Shown one piece after another: positions 16,926 to 28,104 of a stretch of 64,000 nt of DNA. Below the pieces are notes generated by a model. The model was not told where the DNA came from, did not search any database, and worked only from the letters and a program-made list of their open reading frames with translations. The DNA comes from Candidatus Phyllobacterium onerii. GTDB taxonomy: Bacteria > Pseudomonadota > Alphaproteobacteria > Rhizobiales > Rhizobiaceae. Location of the stretch: the NCBI RefSeq assembly GCF_028331445.1, contig NZ_JAQMHX010000015.1, forward strand, positions 1 to 64,000, read 5' to 3'. The stretch's first letter is position 1. Each line of letters opens with the position of its first letter. A program made the position numbers and the translations under genes.

Positions 16926-17891
16926 TCAATCGGGGAGTTCTCCTTTGAGTACATCCCCTTGCCTTCGGCCACCGTCAGACCGGAGAACTGCTCTGTAGCG
17001 GCCAGGCGATAGGCCATGATGTCGATGAAAGAGCTTGGAAAACGCAGTCGCGGTCTCGTAGCCGACACGGGTCGCAATCCGTGCAATCCCCTCGTCACTT
17101 GTTTCGAGTAGAAACGCAGCCTCCGACATTCGGCGTGCGATCAAATAGCGGTACATGGACTCGCCAACAAGCTTGGTGAAGCGAGCCGAAAACGCCGAAC
17201 GACCAAGCCCCACGCTGTGTCCGAGGTCGCCAAGGGTCCAGGGCCTATCCGGGCGATCGTGAATCAACTGAAGGGCTGGTCCTATGTGCGGGTCCGCCAT
17301 CGCTCCCAACCACCCGCCTTCTCCTGGACCGAGAGATTTGATCCAGCTTCGCAACACCTCGACGAAGAGCACTTCTGTCAGTCGTGAGAGTGCGACGCCT
17401 TGACCGGGGCGCTCAAGCGCCGCCTCGCTCACCATGCGTTGCAGGATCGCCTCGAGCCATCCACCGTCCGCCATGGGCTTCAGGAGAAGCACGGGCGGAA
17501 GTAGTTCCAACACGCTACCGCGGGAGGGCCGCGCCACAGTGAAATTGCCACAGATCATCGTCGAGAGCGGCTGCGCGCAGCCTCCGTGACGAACGATGCC
17601 AAGACGTCCGGCCAATCTATCGAGGTCCCGAATCGGTAGCGGCTTCGTCTGGCGGTCTGAATAAATCACGTGGGGCTCGCCGCGTGTCACTACAACAAAG
17701 TCGCCCTCGGTCAAGCGGAGCTCTCGCCCCTGTTCAAGCGCGAGGGTAGCTGAGCCACGGCTGAGATAATGGAAAAGGGCGTAGGGGCGCGCTGGTAGTG
17801 CCAGGTTCCATGGATGGCCGAGCTCGAAGTGGAAGAGCAGAGACCCGCTAAGGCGGACGCGATCAAGCACTTGGGCGAGGATGTCCATCAT
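16926..17891 (-). CDS. AraC-family transcriptional regulator
   Basis: 321 residues from ATG 17891. An N-terminal cupin-type ligand domain of the AraC_binding_2/cupin_6 type (ALFHYLSRGSATLALEQG, then GDFVVVTRGEPHVIY) is followed by a C-terminal AraC DNA-binding domain with two helix-turn-helix units (WTLGDLGHSVGLGRSAFSAR, then IARIATRVGYETATAFSKLF). It is divergent from the exported alpha/beta hydrolase at 18101, with about 210 bases between them, the usual layout for a regulator and its target. The inducer is unknown. Confidence 0.9.
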   Translation of the reverse strand: MMDILAQVLDRVRLSGSLLFHFELGHPWNLALPARPYALFHYLSRGSATLALEQGRELRLTEGDFVVVTRGEPHVIYSDRQTKPLPIRDLDRLAGRLGIVRHGGCAQPLSTMICGNFTVARPSRGSVLELLPPVLLLKPMADGGWLEAILQRMVSEAALERPGQGVALSRLTEVLFVEVLRSWIKSLGPGEGGWLGAMADPHIGPALQLIHDRPDRPWTLGDLGHSVGLGRSAFSARFTKLVGESMYRYLIARRMSEAAFLLETSDEGIARIATRVGYETATAFSKLFHRHHGLSPGRYRAVLRSDGGRRQGDVLKGELPD

Positions 17892-18100
17892 CCCGACATT
17901 ACACGAATGGACGTTCGGACACAATATTCGGACGATCGAGGCCTAACGTCCGAGAACTCCATGACCTATTTCATCTAAAGGCGAGCCAATAGGCCGCGGC
18001 AAACCATTTTTGCAAACAACAGATGGAAAAGCCCCGACCTTGCCGGCGCCTGCCCTTCCCCCCGGACCCGCGTCGTCCATCATCTTTACAGGAGCAATGA

Positions 18101-18871
18101 ATGCGCAATCTTCTACTCTCAGTCGCCACCATCCTCATGGCCGGAGCAGCATTTGCTGCCCCCGCCAAATCGGCTCAACTGCCCAAGGGGGCGGCACACA
18201 ATATCGTGCTCGTCCATGGCGCATTCGTCGACCAAACCAGCTGGAAGCCGGTTGCCGATATTCTCAAGAAGAAGGGCTACAACGTAACGATTGTCGAAAA
18301 CCGGCTCACCTCCCTCGCAGCGGACGTCGATGAAACGAAACAGGCGCTCGCGAAACAGAACGGCAAGACCGTCCTCGTTGGCCACTCCTGGGGGGGCGTC
18401 GTCATCACGCAAGCAGGTGACGATCCGAAAGTCTCGGCCCTAGTCTACGTCTCCGCATTCGCGCCCGACGTGGGGCAATCTTTGGCGATCTTAGCCAAGA
18501 GCGGCCCGGCAACCGAAGGCGCCGCGGCCATTCATCCCGACGAAAAGGGCAACCTCTACATCGATCCCAAAGTATTTCCTTCGGCAGTCGCGGCTGACCT
18601 TCCTTCGGAGATCGCCGTATCCTTGGCAAACCATCAGCTCCCGTTGAACCACACAGCGTTCGAGGCTCCTGTCGATACGGCAGCTTGGCACGACAAGCCG
18701 ACGTTCTACGTGGTCAGCACGAAGGACAAGGTAATCGCACCGGAGACCCAGAAAATGTTTGCAGCCAGAATGCATGCTCACACGACGGAAGTCGCAGGCA
18801 GCCATGCCTCCCTCGTCGTTCATGCGAAGGATGTCGCCGCGGTAATTGAAAAGGCCGCGCTCGTGCAGTAA
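18101..18871 (+). CDS. Exported alpha/beta hydrolase
   Basis: 256 residues. A signal peptide (about residues 1-20, ending AFAAPA) is followed by an alpha/beta hydrolase core: an oxyanion-region LVHGAFVD near residue 38, the nucleophile elbow GHSWGG, a likely acid Asp in STKDKVI, and the catalytic His in GSHASLV. The sequence resembles the salicylate-esterase/EstC-like group, so a small-molecule esterase is likely, but the substrate cannot be told. GGAGCA lies before the ATG. Probably controlled by the divergent AraC gene. Confidence 0.88.
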   Translation: MRNLLLSVATILMAGAAFAAPAKSAQLPKGAAHNIVLVHGAFVDQTSWKPVADILKKKGYNVTIVENRLTSLAADVDETKQALAKQNGKTVLVGHSWGGVVITQAGDDPKVSALVYVSAFAPDVGQSLAILAKSGPATEGAAAIHPDEKGNLYIDPKVFPSAVAADLPSEIAVSLANHQLPLNHTAFEAPVDTAAWHDKPTFYVVSTKDKVIAPETQKMFAARMHAHTTEVAGSHASLVVHAKDVAAVIEKAALVQ

Positions 18872-19062
18872 CACGAACGAAAACCAGAAGCAGGCGTATA
18901 TGAAGGCGCTGAACGAAGCGTTGGATAGAGTCGAAGATCGTTACAAGACGAAGATTCGACTCAAGAAAAACGAACTGAGCAAAGCCCTTCGCGCCTGCTG
19001 CTTGGAACAGCGCGTTGGAGATTCGAAGGGATATGCAATTCTGTAAGTGACTGAAAAGATTA

Positions 19063-19138
<76 letters not shown>

Positions 19139-19258
19139 ATTCAAAATGGCCGTTTAGGCCACCGGATGATCCGGTAAACTGTCGAGCAAGGTCTGGAGCC
19201 TTGCCTCTTGCTTTCGCAAAGATGGCGGTACTTATCGCCCGCCGCCCGGAAGATCAAG

Positions 19259-19290
19259 TCCTGTTCACCGGATATTTTCGGTGAACAGGA
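19259..19290 (-). terminator. Inverted repeat after the FYDLN-acid gene
   Basis: A perfect 12-bp stem, TCCTGTTCACCG and CGGTGAACAGGA, with an 8-base loop, starts 9 bases beyond the stop of the minus-strand gene at 19300. There is no clear T tract on that strand, so it may be a weak terminator or stabiliser. Confidence 0.5.
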
Positions 19291-19299
19291 TAATCAAAA

Positions 19300-19683
19300 T
19301 CAATTCTCGTCGTCGTCGCCGATGCCGCCACCAAGAATATCGGTGACATCGTCATCCTCATCTTCTTCGTCGGTCGCGAGGAACGTGTCGTCATCGTCGG
19401 CGTCCTCGACCTCGACATCGTCATCACCGATATCCGGAACGTCGTCGCCTTCGGCGTCCGCTTCTTCAAGCGCAACGAATTCCGGCTTCTCGAGAGCAAC
19501 ATCGAGTTCTTCCGTCTCGACCTCTTCCTCTTCTTCGCGCGCGGACGAAGCGGTGGAATCGAAATAGCTGAGCGGATAGCTCTTGCCCGTATAGGGCGAG
19601 ACGATCGGATCGCGATTCAGATCGTAAAATTTCTGCCCGGTCTCCGGGTCAACTCGCTTGGTGCCAAGTTTTGGATTCGCCAC
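19300..19683 (-). CDS. FYDLN acid-tail protein (TIGR02300 family)
   Basis: 127 residues. The N-terminal 40 residues carry the family hallmark (LGTKRVDPETGQKFYDLNRD), followed by an extremely acidic tail full of Asp and Glu runs. The family is confined mainly to alphaproteobacteria and has no assigned function. Its position beside tRNA-Ala and aroA is the usual one in Hyphomicrobiales. Confidence 0.9.
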   Translation of the reverse strand: MANPKLGTKRVDPETGQKFYDLNRDPIVSPYTGKSYPLSYFDSTASSAREEEEEVETEELDVALEKPEFVALEEADAEGDDVPDIGDDDVEVEDADDDDTFLATDEEDEDDDVTDILGGGIGDDDEN

Positions 19684-19853
19684 GTTTTGCCTCGTCTTGC
19701 TGCGCTCGCCTGCGACCGGCTGGTATCAGACCCTATTGGCCCCAACCGTTCATGCCGATACTCATCAAAAATGAATTTGCGGTCCATAAACGCAATTCGA
19801 CGCATTTGTCAAAGCGAAAAAAGCTTGTGTCAATCATTGAATTTGCAAGATGA

Positions 19854-21275
<1,422 letters not shown>

Positions 21276-21296
21276 AAACGAGCAAGAAAATCAGCG

Positions 21297-21623
21297 ATGA
21301 CCGAGCTCATATCGCGTCTCACAGTATATTTCCTGTATGCCATGTCCAGCGTGCCCTTTCTTGTCTGGGCAGGACGAAGCGCCTATAGCGGCACGGTCGC
21401 GAGCACGGCGCAAGCACCATGGCCGGGTATAACCGGCACGATATTTCGCGTCCTTCTTCCTTTGACGATCATCTTCCTCTATGCGTGGAATGTCTCGGCC
21501 GGTGCGGAGGCGGCGAATACGAGCGAGTGGGAACCATTCCAGTTTCTGCTGCTACCACCGGCACTTGGATCCATCGCCGGATACGGTATTGGTTATTTCA
21601 TGGGCAAGAGAAGGATCATCTGA
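21297..21623 (+). CDS. Small integral membrane protein, unknown function
   Basis: 108 residues with about three hydrophobic segments (residues 8-25, 45-65, 82-102) and a basic C-terminus (GKRRII). I do not recognise the family. It lies between aroA and cmk, which are usually adjacent in related bacteria. Its stop shares one base with the start of the membrane-domain/cmk fusion, so the two are translationally coupled and may form a membrane pair. Confidence 0.7.
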   Translation: MTELISRLTVYFLYAMSSVPFLVWAGRSAYSGTVASTAQAPWPGITGTIFRVLLPLTIIFLYAWNVSAGAEAANTSEWEPFQFLLLPPALGSIAGYGIGYFMGKRRII

Positions 21624-22597
21624 TGTTTTTCCTGCTGACGTCATTTACCGTCGTTGCCATTCCCTATGTGATCGAACAGTTCGGTCTGCGGGTTCGCTTT
21701 GGCCTGTTTGCGCTGCTGTTCTGGCTGTTCGTCTTCCAGTTCGTGTTGATCTTCAGCATCGACGCGTTGCTGCAGAATTTTGCAACTTCCATGCCCGACT
21801 GGCTGGAATCCATGTTGACGACACTCGGTGGCTTTGCCTTCGTTACAATCGGGATAACGCCTATCATCACCCTCGTGTTGGCTGCGGCGTACCTCCTCTT
21901 TGCGCTCGGACAATGGCTGTTCGACAAGGACGAAAAAGATCTACCAACGCCGCAGACGCACTTTACGGTCGCCATCGATGGTCCCGCGGCTTCGGGCAAG
22001 GGAACGCTCGCACGCAGGATTGCCGACGCTTACGGTTTTCATCACCTGGACACGGGCCTAACCTACCGCGCCGTCGCCAAGGCCTTGATGGATCAGAACA
22101 TGCCGCTGGACGATGAATTTCTCGCCGAGAAGGCGGCGCGCAGCATCGATCTTACAAAGCTCGATCGCGCAGTACTGTCCGACCACGCTGTTGGCGAGGC
22201 GGCATCAAAAGTTGCGGTCATGCCGGCAGTGCGCCGTGCACTTGTTGCCATGCAGCACAGTTTCGCCGAGCGCCCACCCGGTGCGGTCCTCGACGGACGC
22301 GATATCGGCACGGTCGTCTGCCCCGATGCTCCGGTAAAGCTCTACATCACAGCGTCGCCCGAGGCACGCGCCAGAAGACGCTATGATGAAATCAGGTCCA
22401 ATGGCGGCGGTGCCAATTATGAGGAGATTCTCGCGGATCTCACGCGCCGCGATGCCCGTGATATGGGGCGCACCGATTCGCCATTAAAGCCCGCTGCCGA
22501 CGCGCACTTGCTAGATACGACGGAAATGGATATAGAGACCGCGTTTCTTAGTGCCAAAACCCTGATTGATCAGGCTCTCGCGAAGAACACGCATTAG
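21623..22597 (+). CDS. cmk: Cytidylate kinase with N-terminal membrane domain
   Basis: 324 residues. Residues 113-324 are a full cytidylate kinase (phosphorylates CMP and dCMP), with P-loop [12 protein letters not shown] at about 117-128, the [13 protein letters not shown] block, and [15 protein letters not shown]. Residues 1-100 are a separate hydrophobic domain with about three membrane helices. The frame is continuous and has no Met near the kinase boundary, where standard Cmk proteins begin. ATG 21623 overlaps the preceding stop. The kinase may therefore be membrane-anchored, or it may use a non-ATG internal start that I cannot prove. rpsA follows, as usual. Confidence 0.85.
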   Translation: MFFLLTSFTVVAIPYVIEQFGLRVRFGLFALLFWLFVFQFVLIFSIDALLQNFATSMPDWLESMLTTLGGFAFVTIGITPIITLVLAAAYLLFALGQWLFDKDEKDLPTPQTHFTVAIDGPAASGKGTLARRIADAYGFHHLDTGLTYRAVAKALMDQNMPLDDEFLAEKAARSIDLTKLDRAVLSDHAVGEAASKVAVMPAVRRALVAMQHSFAERPPGAVLDGRDIGTVVCPDAPVKLYITASPEARARRRYDEIRSNGGGANYEEILADLTRRDARDMGRTDSPLKPAADAHLLDTTEMDIETAFLSAKTLIDQALAKNTH

Positions 22598-22719
22598 ACC
22601 ATCTGCAACCGACCCACGCACCGGATTGCCCTTCAATGGGCGGGTTGGCATGCAGGTGAACCGAAACACGAACCACCGGTGCTGTGTCCGACGAGTTTTC
22701 CGGACACTCAGGAGTATTT

Positions 22720-24420
22720 ATGTCTGAAGCCAATCCAACGCGCGAAGATTTCGAAGCTCTTCTCGCCGAGTCCTTTGCCACCAATGACCTTGCTGAAGGT
22801 TATGTCGTCAAGGGCCGTATCGTCGCCATCGAAAAAGACATGGCGATCATCGACGCCGGCCTCAAGGTCGAGGGCCGCGTTCCGCTGAAGGAATTCGGCG
22901 CGAAAGCCAAGGACGGTTCGCTCAAGCCGGGCGATATCGTTGAAGTTTACGTCGAGCGTATCGAAAATGCCCTCGGCGAAGCAGTTCTGTCGCGTGAAAA
23001 AGCACGCCGCGAAGAGAGCTGGGTCCGTCTCGAAGAGAAGTTCAATCGCGGCGAACGCGTCGATGGTGTGATCTTCAACCAGGTCAAGGGTGGTTTCACC
23101 GTCGATCTCGACGGTGCCGTAGCCTTCCTGCCGCGCTCGCAGGTCGACATCCGTCCGATCCGCGACGTTACCCCGCTGATGCACAACCCGCAGCCCTTCG
23201 AAATCCTCAAGATGGACAAGCGTCGCGGCAACATCGTTGTATCGCGCCGTACCGTTCTTGAAGAGAGCCGTGCGGAACAGCGTTCCGAGATCGTTCAGAA
23301 CCTCGAAGAGGGTCAGGTCGTTGAAGGCGTCGTCAAGAACATCACCGATTACGGTGCGTTCGTTGACCTCGGCGGCATCGATGGTCTTCTGCATGTGACC
23401 GACATGGCCTGGCGCCGTGTCAACCATCCGTCGGAAATCCTGTCCATTGGCCAGACGGTCAAGGTGCAGATCATCCGTATCAACCAGGAAACCCATCGTA
23501 TTTCGCTTGGCATGAAGCAGCTCGAGAGCGATCCCTGGGATGGTATCGGTGCAAAATACCCGATCGGCAAAAAGATCACCGGTACGGTTACGAACATCAC
23601 CGACTACGGTGCATTCGTCGAGATCGAGCCGGGCATCGAAGGCCTTATCCACGTTTCCGAAATGTCCTGGACAAAGAAGAACGTGCATCCGGGCAAGTTG
23701 CTCTCGACAACACAGGAAGTCGAAGTCGTTGTTCTCGAAGTGGATCCGGTCAAGCGCCGCATCTCCCTCGGCCTGAAGCAGACTCTCGACAATCCGTGGA
23801 CGACCTTCGCAGACAAGTTCCCTGTCGGCACGATCGTCGAAGGCGAAGTCAAGAACAAGACCGAGTTCGGCCTGTTCATTGGCCTCGACGGCGATGTGGA
23901 CGGCATGGTTCACCTCTCCGACCTCGACTGGAACCGTCCAGGCGAGCAGGTCATCGAAGAGTACAACAAGGGTGACGTTGTGAAGGCTCAGGTTCTCGAT
24001 GTCGACGTCGAGAAGGAACGCATCTCGCTCGGCATCAAGCAGCTGACCGGCGACAAGGTCGGTGAAGCCGCAACTTCGGGTGAACTGCGCAAAAACGCCG
24101 TTGTTACAGTTGAAGTCACGGGCATCACCGATGGTGGTCTTGAAGTGCGTCTGGTCGATCATGACCTCGACTCGTTCATCCGCCGCGCTGATCTGTCCCG
24201 CGATCGCGACGAACAGCGTCCGGAACGCTTCACGGTTGGTCAGAAGGTTGACGCCCGCGTCATCGCCTTCGACAAGAAGACCCGCAAGCTGCAGGTCTCG
24301 ATCAAGGCGCTGGAAATCGCCGAAGAGAAGGAAGCTGTTGCCCAGTACGGCTCGACCGACAGCGGTGCTTCGCTCGGCGACATTCTCGGTGCCGCTCTGA
24401 AGAGCCGCGAAAAGAACTAA
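22720..24420 (+). CDS. rpsA: 30S ribosomal protein S1
   Basis: 566 residues from ATG 22720, with AGGAG 5 bases upstream; a GTG 36 bases earlier has no ribosome site. The protein contains six S1 RNA-binding domains. The central ones are easily seen as repeats of GxVxNITDYGAFV..GxxGLxHxS/TDMxW. S1 recruits mRNA to the 30S subunit. A 12-bp perfect terminator follows. Codon use is that of a highly expressed gene, which explains the long open frame on the opposite strand. Confidence 0.98.
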   Translation: MSEANPTREDFEALLAESFATNDLAEGYVVKGRIVAIEKDMAIIDAGLKVEGRVPLKEFGAKAKDGSLKPGDIVEVYVERIENALGEAVLSREKARREESWVRLEEKFNRGERVDGVIFNQVKGGFTVDLDGAVAFLPRSQVDIRPIRDVTPLMHNPQPFEILKMDKRRGNIVVSRRTVLEESRAEQRSEIVQNLEEGQVVEGVVKNITDYGAFVDLGGIDGLLHVTDMAWRRVNHPSEILSIGQTVKVQIIRINQETHRISLGMKQLESDPWDGIGAKYPIGKKITGTVTNITDYGAFVEIEPGIEGLIHVSEMSWTKKNVHPGKLLSTTQEVEVVVLEVDPVKRRISLGLKQTLDNPWTTFADKFPVGTIVEGEVKNKTEFGLFIGLDGDVDGMVHLSDLDWNRPGEQVIEEYNKGDVVKAQVLDVDVEKERISLGIKQLTGDKVGEAATSGELRKNAVVTVEVTGITDGGLEVRLVDHDLDSFIRRADLSRDRDEQRPERFTVGQKVDARVIAFDKKTRKLQVSIKALEIAEEKEAVAQYGSTDSGASLGDILGAALKSREKN

Positions 24421-24447
24421 GTTCTTTTCCTGACCTTGAAACAAATG

Positions 24448-24480
24448 AAACCCGCCGGTGCGAACCGGCGGGTTTTTCTT
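24448..24480 (+). terminator. Intrinsic terminator of rpsA
   Basis: A perfect 12-bp stem, AAACCCGCCGGT and ACCGGCGGGTTT, with loop GCGA, runs directly into a T-rich tract (TTCTT), 27 bases after the rpsA stop. Confidence 0.93.
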
Positions 24481-24483
24481 GCC

Positions 24484-25071
24484 TCAAATCGTGTCGAACT
24501 GCACCAGGATGAACGCCATTTGCGTAGCAAGCGCCAGCGCCAGTATGACCAGCTGGATTTTTTGCCGGCGAACATAAATTCCCAATCCGAAAAGCGCGAT
24601 CAGGAAGAGGTTGCGAAAGGGGTATTCAGCTCCGAGTGTTTGAAAATGAGCCGTGCCCTTCATGATCGTGTCGAGAAAATCGAAAATAAATATCGATATC
24701 AAGATCCCGAAGAACCAAGCCCGACGCGACATGAAATAATCTTCATAGCCGGAATAGCCCTCCATGCTGTCGGGGAAAAGCATGCTGCATGCGAGAAAGT
24801 GCAGGCTGGCAAAAAAAATGACGAAGAGATATGCCTCGAATTTCCACAAGACCAGCGCATGCAAATAGAACTCGAACCACCAGAAATGCACGACGGTGAG
24901 GAAAGCGAACAACACCCAGCCAAGGTGCACCGCATAGATATTCTTGCGCTGTGGGTGCTGGATAATGCGGGCGATGCCGGTCAGCAAACGCGAGACGCTC
25001 AGGCCAAGTACGATGCCGATAATTACGCGTACGTGCGTGAAGACTTCCGGATTCGGAATACCGCCCTCCAT
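24484..25071 (-). CDS. Multi-pass membrane protein, unknown function
   Basis: 195 residues with five to six predicted membrane helices (for example VIIGIVLGLSVSRLL, LGWVLFAFLTVVHFWWF, FFGILISIFIFDFL). The ATG at 25071 is preceded by GGGAGGA at good spacing. I recognise no family or catalytic motif. It converges on rpsA and sits alone. Confidence 0.7.
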   Translation of the reverse strand: MEGGIPNPEVFTHVRVIIGIVLGLSVSRLLTGIARIIQHPQRKNIYAVHLGWVLFAFLTVVHFWWFEFYLHALVLWKFEAYLFVIFFASLHFLACSMLFPDSMEGYSGYEDYFMSRRAWFFGILISIFIFDFLDTIMKGTAHFQTLGAEYPFRNLFLIALFGLGIYVRRQKIQLVILALALATQMAFILVQFDTI

Positions 25072-25471
25072 TGCATCCTCCCGTTGCCGCTTGTCGATGT
25101 TTGCAATCAGAGGTCACATGCTACTGGAGTAGCAACTCAATGCAACCTCACATGCCATTTTCAGCGACGTCAGCTTGGCGCAAGTTATCGCACGTAAACT
25201 TTAATGATCGAACGAGAAAACTTTTTGGTGCGGTGCGTTGAGGAGAGCGAGCGAACCGCAAATAGCTCTATCTAATTGATGCGGTTTAAATAAAATCTTG
25301 ACGCATGTCACTCATGCTGTAAATTTTCAACCATTAAGAGTGGCCCTATATCAATCATGAGATGTATTGCGTCGGCGTAGTTTTCAGCAATGATTGCAAA
25401 TGTCCTTCGCAATTTCTTCGCCGGCATACGGTTTTTGGAATGAGCAAGGGATTGTAAAAAGGAATGCCGCG
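25072..25471. other. Intergenic region upstream of the LacI regulator
   Basis: About 400 bases without a convincing gene. The part after 25200 is AT-rich. A possible sigma-70-type promoter is TTGACG (25298-25303), a 16-base spacer and TAAATT (25320-25325), pointing to the LacI gene. I see no clear operator palindrome. Confidence 0.4.
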
Positions 25472-26509
25472 GTGAATCAGCCGATCAAGACAATGGAAGA
25501 CTTCTCTGCATTTGTAGGATTGTCGCGCCCCACTGTGTCTAAATATTTCAACGACCCCACTTCGGTGCGCAAGAAAACCCGCGACATCATCGAAGCGGCC
25601 ATCAAGAAGTCCGGCTTCCGGCCAAACATATTCGCCGTCAATCTCAACCGCCGCCGCACCAATATTCTTGGTATCATCGTTCCGAATTCGACCGACCCGT
25701 TTTACATGACGCTGACCCGGCGCATCGAAGGCATCGCCGAACAAACAGGTTATCTGGCTTTCGTTTTGAGTTCCGACGGCAAGCCGGAGCTTGAAGAACG
25801 TGCCATCGAGACGTTCAAGTCCATGAACGTCGCGGGTGCCATTATTGGACCGCTCGGCGTAAAGTCGCATCACGACAAGCTGGCCAAGCTCGGCGAGTCA
25901 ATTCCACTCATCTACGTAGATTCACCGCTCGATGCGACGTCGCCGTTCGTCGGCACCGACAACCGGCAAAGCTTCAAACTGATCGTAGACTATCTGACGC
26001 GGTCCGGTGACCAGCCATGCTATTTCGGCATGTCTCCGGTCAACAGCAACGCCTATGAGCGGCGCGACGCCTATAACGAGGCAATGAAGAACCTGAACCT
26101 CGAACCCCGCTTCGTGAAGGTCGATCCGGGTTTGACCTGGGAGTTCGAAAAATTTGCCTTCGATGCGACGGCTCGTATCCTCAGGGAAGGCGGTTTCCCG
26201 ACAAAGACCGTGCTTTGTGCCACCGACCGCATCGCTTTCGGCGTAGTGGCTGCCGCCTACCAAGCCGGCCTCAAGGTAGGGCGTGGCGCGGATTGCGACC
26301 TGCGCGTTGCCGGCCATGACGACCAGCCGCTGTCGCGTTATATGTGCCCCCCACTGACGACCGTTGCGCAGAACTACAATGAAATCGGCAGGTTGGCCAT
26401 CAAGCTATTGTTCGACAAGCTCGGCGAAAACGATGACTCGAAGATCGAGATTCCCGCCGACCAGCGTATCCTTCTAAACGCCGAAATCATGTTGCGCATG
26501 TCGGCATAG
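25472..26509 (+). CDS. LacI-family transcriptional regulator
   Basis: 345 residues from GTG 25472, with AAGGA 8 bases upstream; an ATG at 25394 would add 26 residues. An N-terminal helix-turn-helix (MEDFSAFVGLSRPTVSKYF) and hinge are followed by a periplasmic-binding-protein-like sugar domain (NILGIIVPNSTDPFYMTLTR, FVGTDNRQSF, VAGHDDQPLSRYMCPPLTTV). The effector is unknown. No sugar operon is adjacent: the next gene, pncB, converges on it. Confidence 0.92.
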   Translation: MNQPIKTMEDFSAFVGLSRPTVSKYFNDPTSVRKKTRDIIEAAIKKSGFRPNIFAVNLNRRRTNILGIIVPNSTDPFYMTLTRRIEGIAEQTGYLAFVLSSDGKPELEERAIETFKSMNVAGAIIGPLGVKSHHDKLAKLGESIPLIYVDSPLDATSPFVGTDNRQSFKLIVDYLTRSGDQPCYFGMSPVNSNAYERRDAYNEAMKNLNLEPRFVKVDPGLTWEFEKFAFDATARILREGGFPTKTVLCATDRIAFGVVAAAYQAGLKVGRGADCDLRVAGHDDQPLSRYMCPPLTTVAQNYNEIGRLAIKLLFDKLGENDDSKIEIPADQRILLNAEIMLRMSA

Positions 26510-26526
26510 TTTCGGGATCCGTGCCG

Positions 26527-27834
26527 CTAAACTTTCACGACCTGCTCCACACGGTCCTCTGCGCCGAACAATTGCAGATAACGTTTGATCTCTGCCGGAT
26601 CGCCAGTTGCCTTCTTTGGGTTATCGGAAAGCTTGACCGCGGGACGTCCATTGGCGTCACTGACTTTGCACACCAGTGAAATCGCATTCAGCTGATCGTT
26701 ATAGCGTGGCGCGCAATCCTCGAAATCATTTGTAAGGTTGGTGCCCCAACCAAAACTCATACGCACCTTGCCGTCGAAGTGGCGATAGGTTTCCTCAATC
26801 GTATCGACATCGAGCCCGTCGGAAAACACCAGCAGCTTTTCCCGTGGGTCCTTGCCCTTTGATCGCCACCAGGCAAGGATTTTCTCTCCTCCCTCGATCG
26901 GAGGCGCACTGTCCGGGCGAAAACCTGTCCAGTCCGCCACCCAGTCCGGCGCGTCACGAAGAAACGCTGCCGTTCCGAATGCATCCGGCAGGACGATGAG
27001 CAGGTTGCCGCCATAATAGCGGTTCCAGTCCTGCAAAACTTTGTAGGGTGATTTCAGCAACTCTGCGTCGGTGGTACTCAATGCAGCAAGGACCATAGGC
27101 AGTTCGTGTGCGTTGGTGCCGAGCGCTTCCAGATCGTTGTCCATTGCCATCAACACATTGCTTGTGCCGGTAAAGGCCTCACCGATACCTTCTTTCAGGG
27201 CTTCGACGCACCAGCGTTGCCAAAGGAAGGAATGGCGCCTACGTGTGCCGAAGTCAGAAATTTTGATGTCGGGAAGTGAACGCAACCGCTCCACCTTCGA
27301 CCACATCTTGGCCTTGGCACGGGCATAAAGGACGTCAAGTTCGAACCGGCCCATCTTCTTCATGGCAGCACGCGAACGCAGCTCGTTGATGATGGTCAGC
27401 GCCGGTATCTCCCACATCGTCGTGTACATCCACGGCCCGTAGAAATTCAGTTCGTATTGTCCGTCCCGCTTCGTCAGTTCGTATTCCGGCAATTGGAAGT
27501 TTGACAGCCATTCGAGAAAGTCCGGTTCGAATATCTGACGCTTGCCGTAGAAGGTGTTACCTCCGAGCCAGATCATTTCCTTTTTGGAAAAGCTTATCGT
27601 CCTCGCGTGATCAAGCTGCTCGCGCAATTCCTGTTCGTCGATCTCGTCAGCAAGCCGTACCCTGGTCGTGCGATTGATCAGCGTAAATGTCGCGTCCACT
27701 TCGGGATAGACACCCCAGATCATCTGTAGCATCAGCAGCTTGTAGAAATCCGTGTCGAGCAGACTACGGACGATCGGATCGAGCTTGAACGTGTGGTTGA
27801 ACACGCGCCGTGCGATATCGGTCTTCGTCGCCAT
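26527..27834 (-). CDS. pncB: Nicotinate phosphoribosyltransferase
   Basis: 435 residues, the normal length. PncB joins nicotinate and PRPP to give nicotinate mononucleotide in NAD salvage. Family blocks are [16 protein letters not shown] at the N-terminus, [15 protein letters not shown] with the Arg/His active-site region, GTSNVLMA, and [10 protein letters not shown] with [11 protein letters not shown] near the C-terminus. The gene converges on the LacI regulator with a gap of 17 bases and is divergent from the RND efflux pair. Confidence 0.96.
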   Translation of the reverse strand: MATKTDIARRVFNHTFKLDPIVRSLLDTDFYKLLMLQMIWGVYPEVDATFTLINRTTRVRLADEIDEQELREQLDHARTISFSKKEMIWLGGNTFYGKRQIFEPDFLEWLSNFQLPEYELTKRDGQYELNFYGPWMYTTMWEIPALTIINELRSRAAMKKMGRFELDVLYARAKAKMWSKVERLRSLPDIKISDFGTRRRHSFLWQRWCVEALKEGIGEAFTGTSNVLMAMDNDLEALGTNAHELPMVLAALSTTDAELLKSPYKVLQDWNRYYGGNLLIVLPDAFGTAAFLRDAPDWVADWTGFRPDSAPPIEGGEKILAWWRSKGKDPREKLLVFSDGLDVDTIEETYRHFDGKVRMSFGWGTNLTNDFEDCAPRYNDQLNAISLVCKVSDANGRPAVKLSDNPKKATGDPAEIKRYLQLFGAEDRVEQVVKV

Positions 27835-28104
27835 TGACTGCTTTCCTTGCGAATTTTCCGCCCGTCATGTTGCACGCCAGAACCGGGCCTTCAAGGAGGG
27901 ACAAGCAAATCCGGCTAATTTCGACGGATCGAGTGGCCATGCTTTCTCCATTAAATATTTGTAACATAACGGAATTGTCATTACCGGTTAGGTAAAACCC
28001 TCTTATTCTGCCCGACAAACAACCGTTCGCGCTGACTTGTGCGTTGGGATATGATCATTTTGTGCTGGCTCTGCTTGTGCGGGACCGGCCTTTTGGAGCG
28101 ATAT

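Noticed and set aside
18901-19046. Small plus-strand frame of about 48 codons before tRNA-Ala
   Set aside because: Plausible codon start, but weak ribosome site and no recognisable family. Not enough to support a gene.
22708-24444. Long open frame opposite rpsA (578 codons)
   Set aside because: It mirrors rpsA, whose strong codon bias leaves few stops on the other strand. The translated sequence resembles no protein family.
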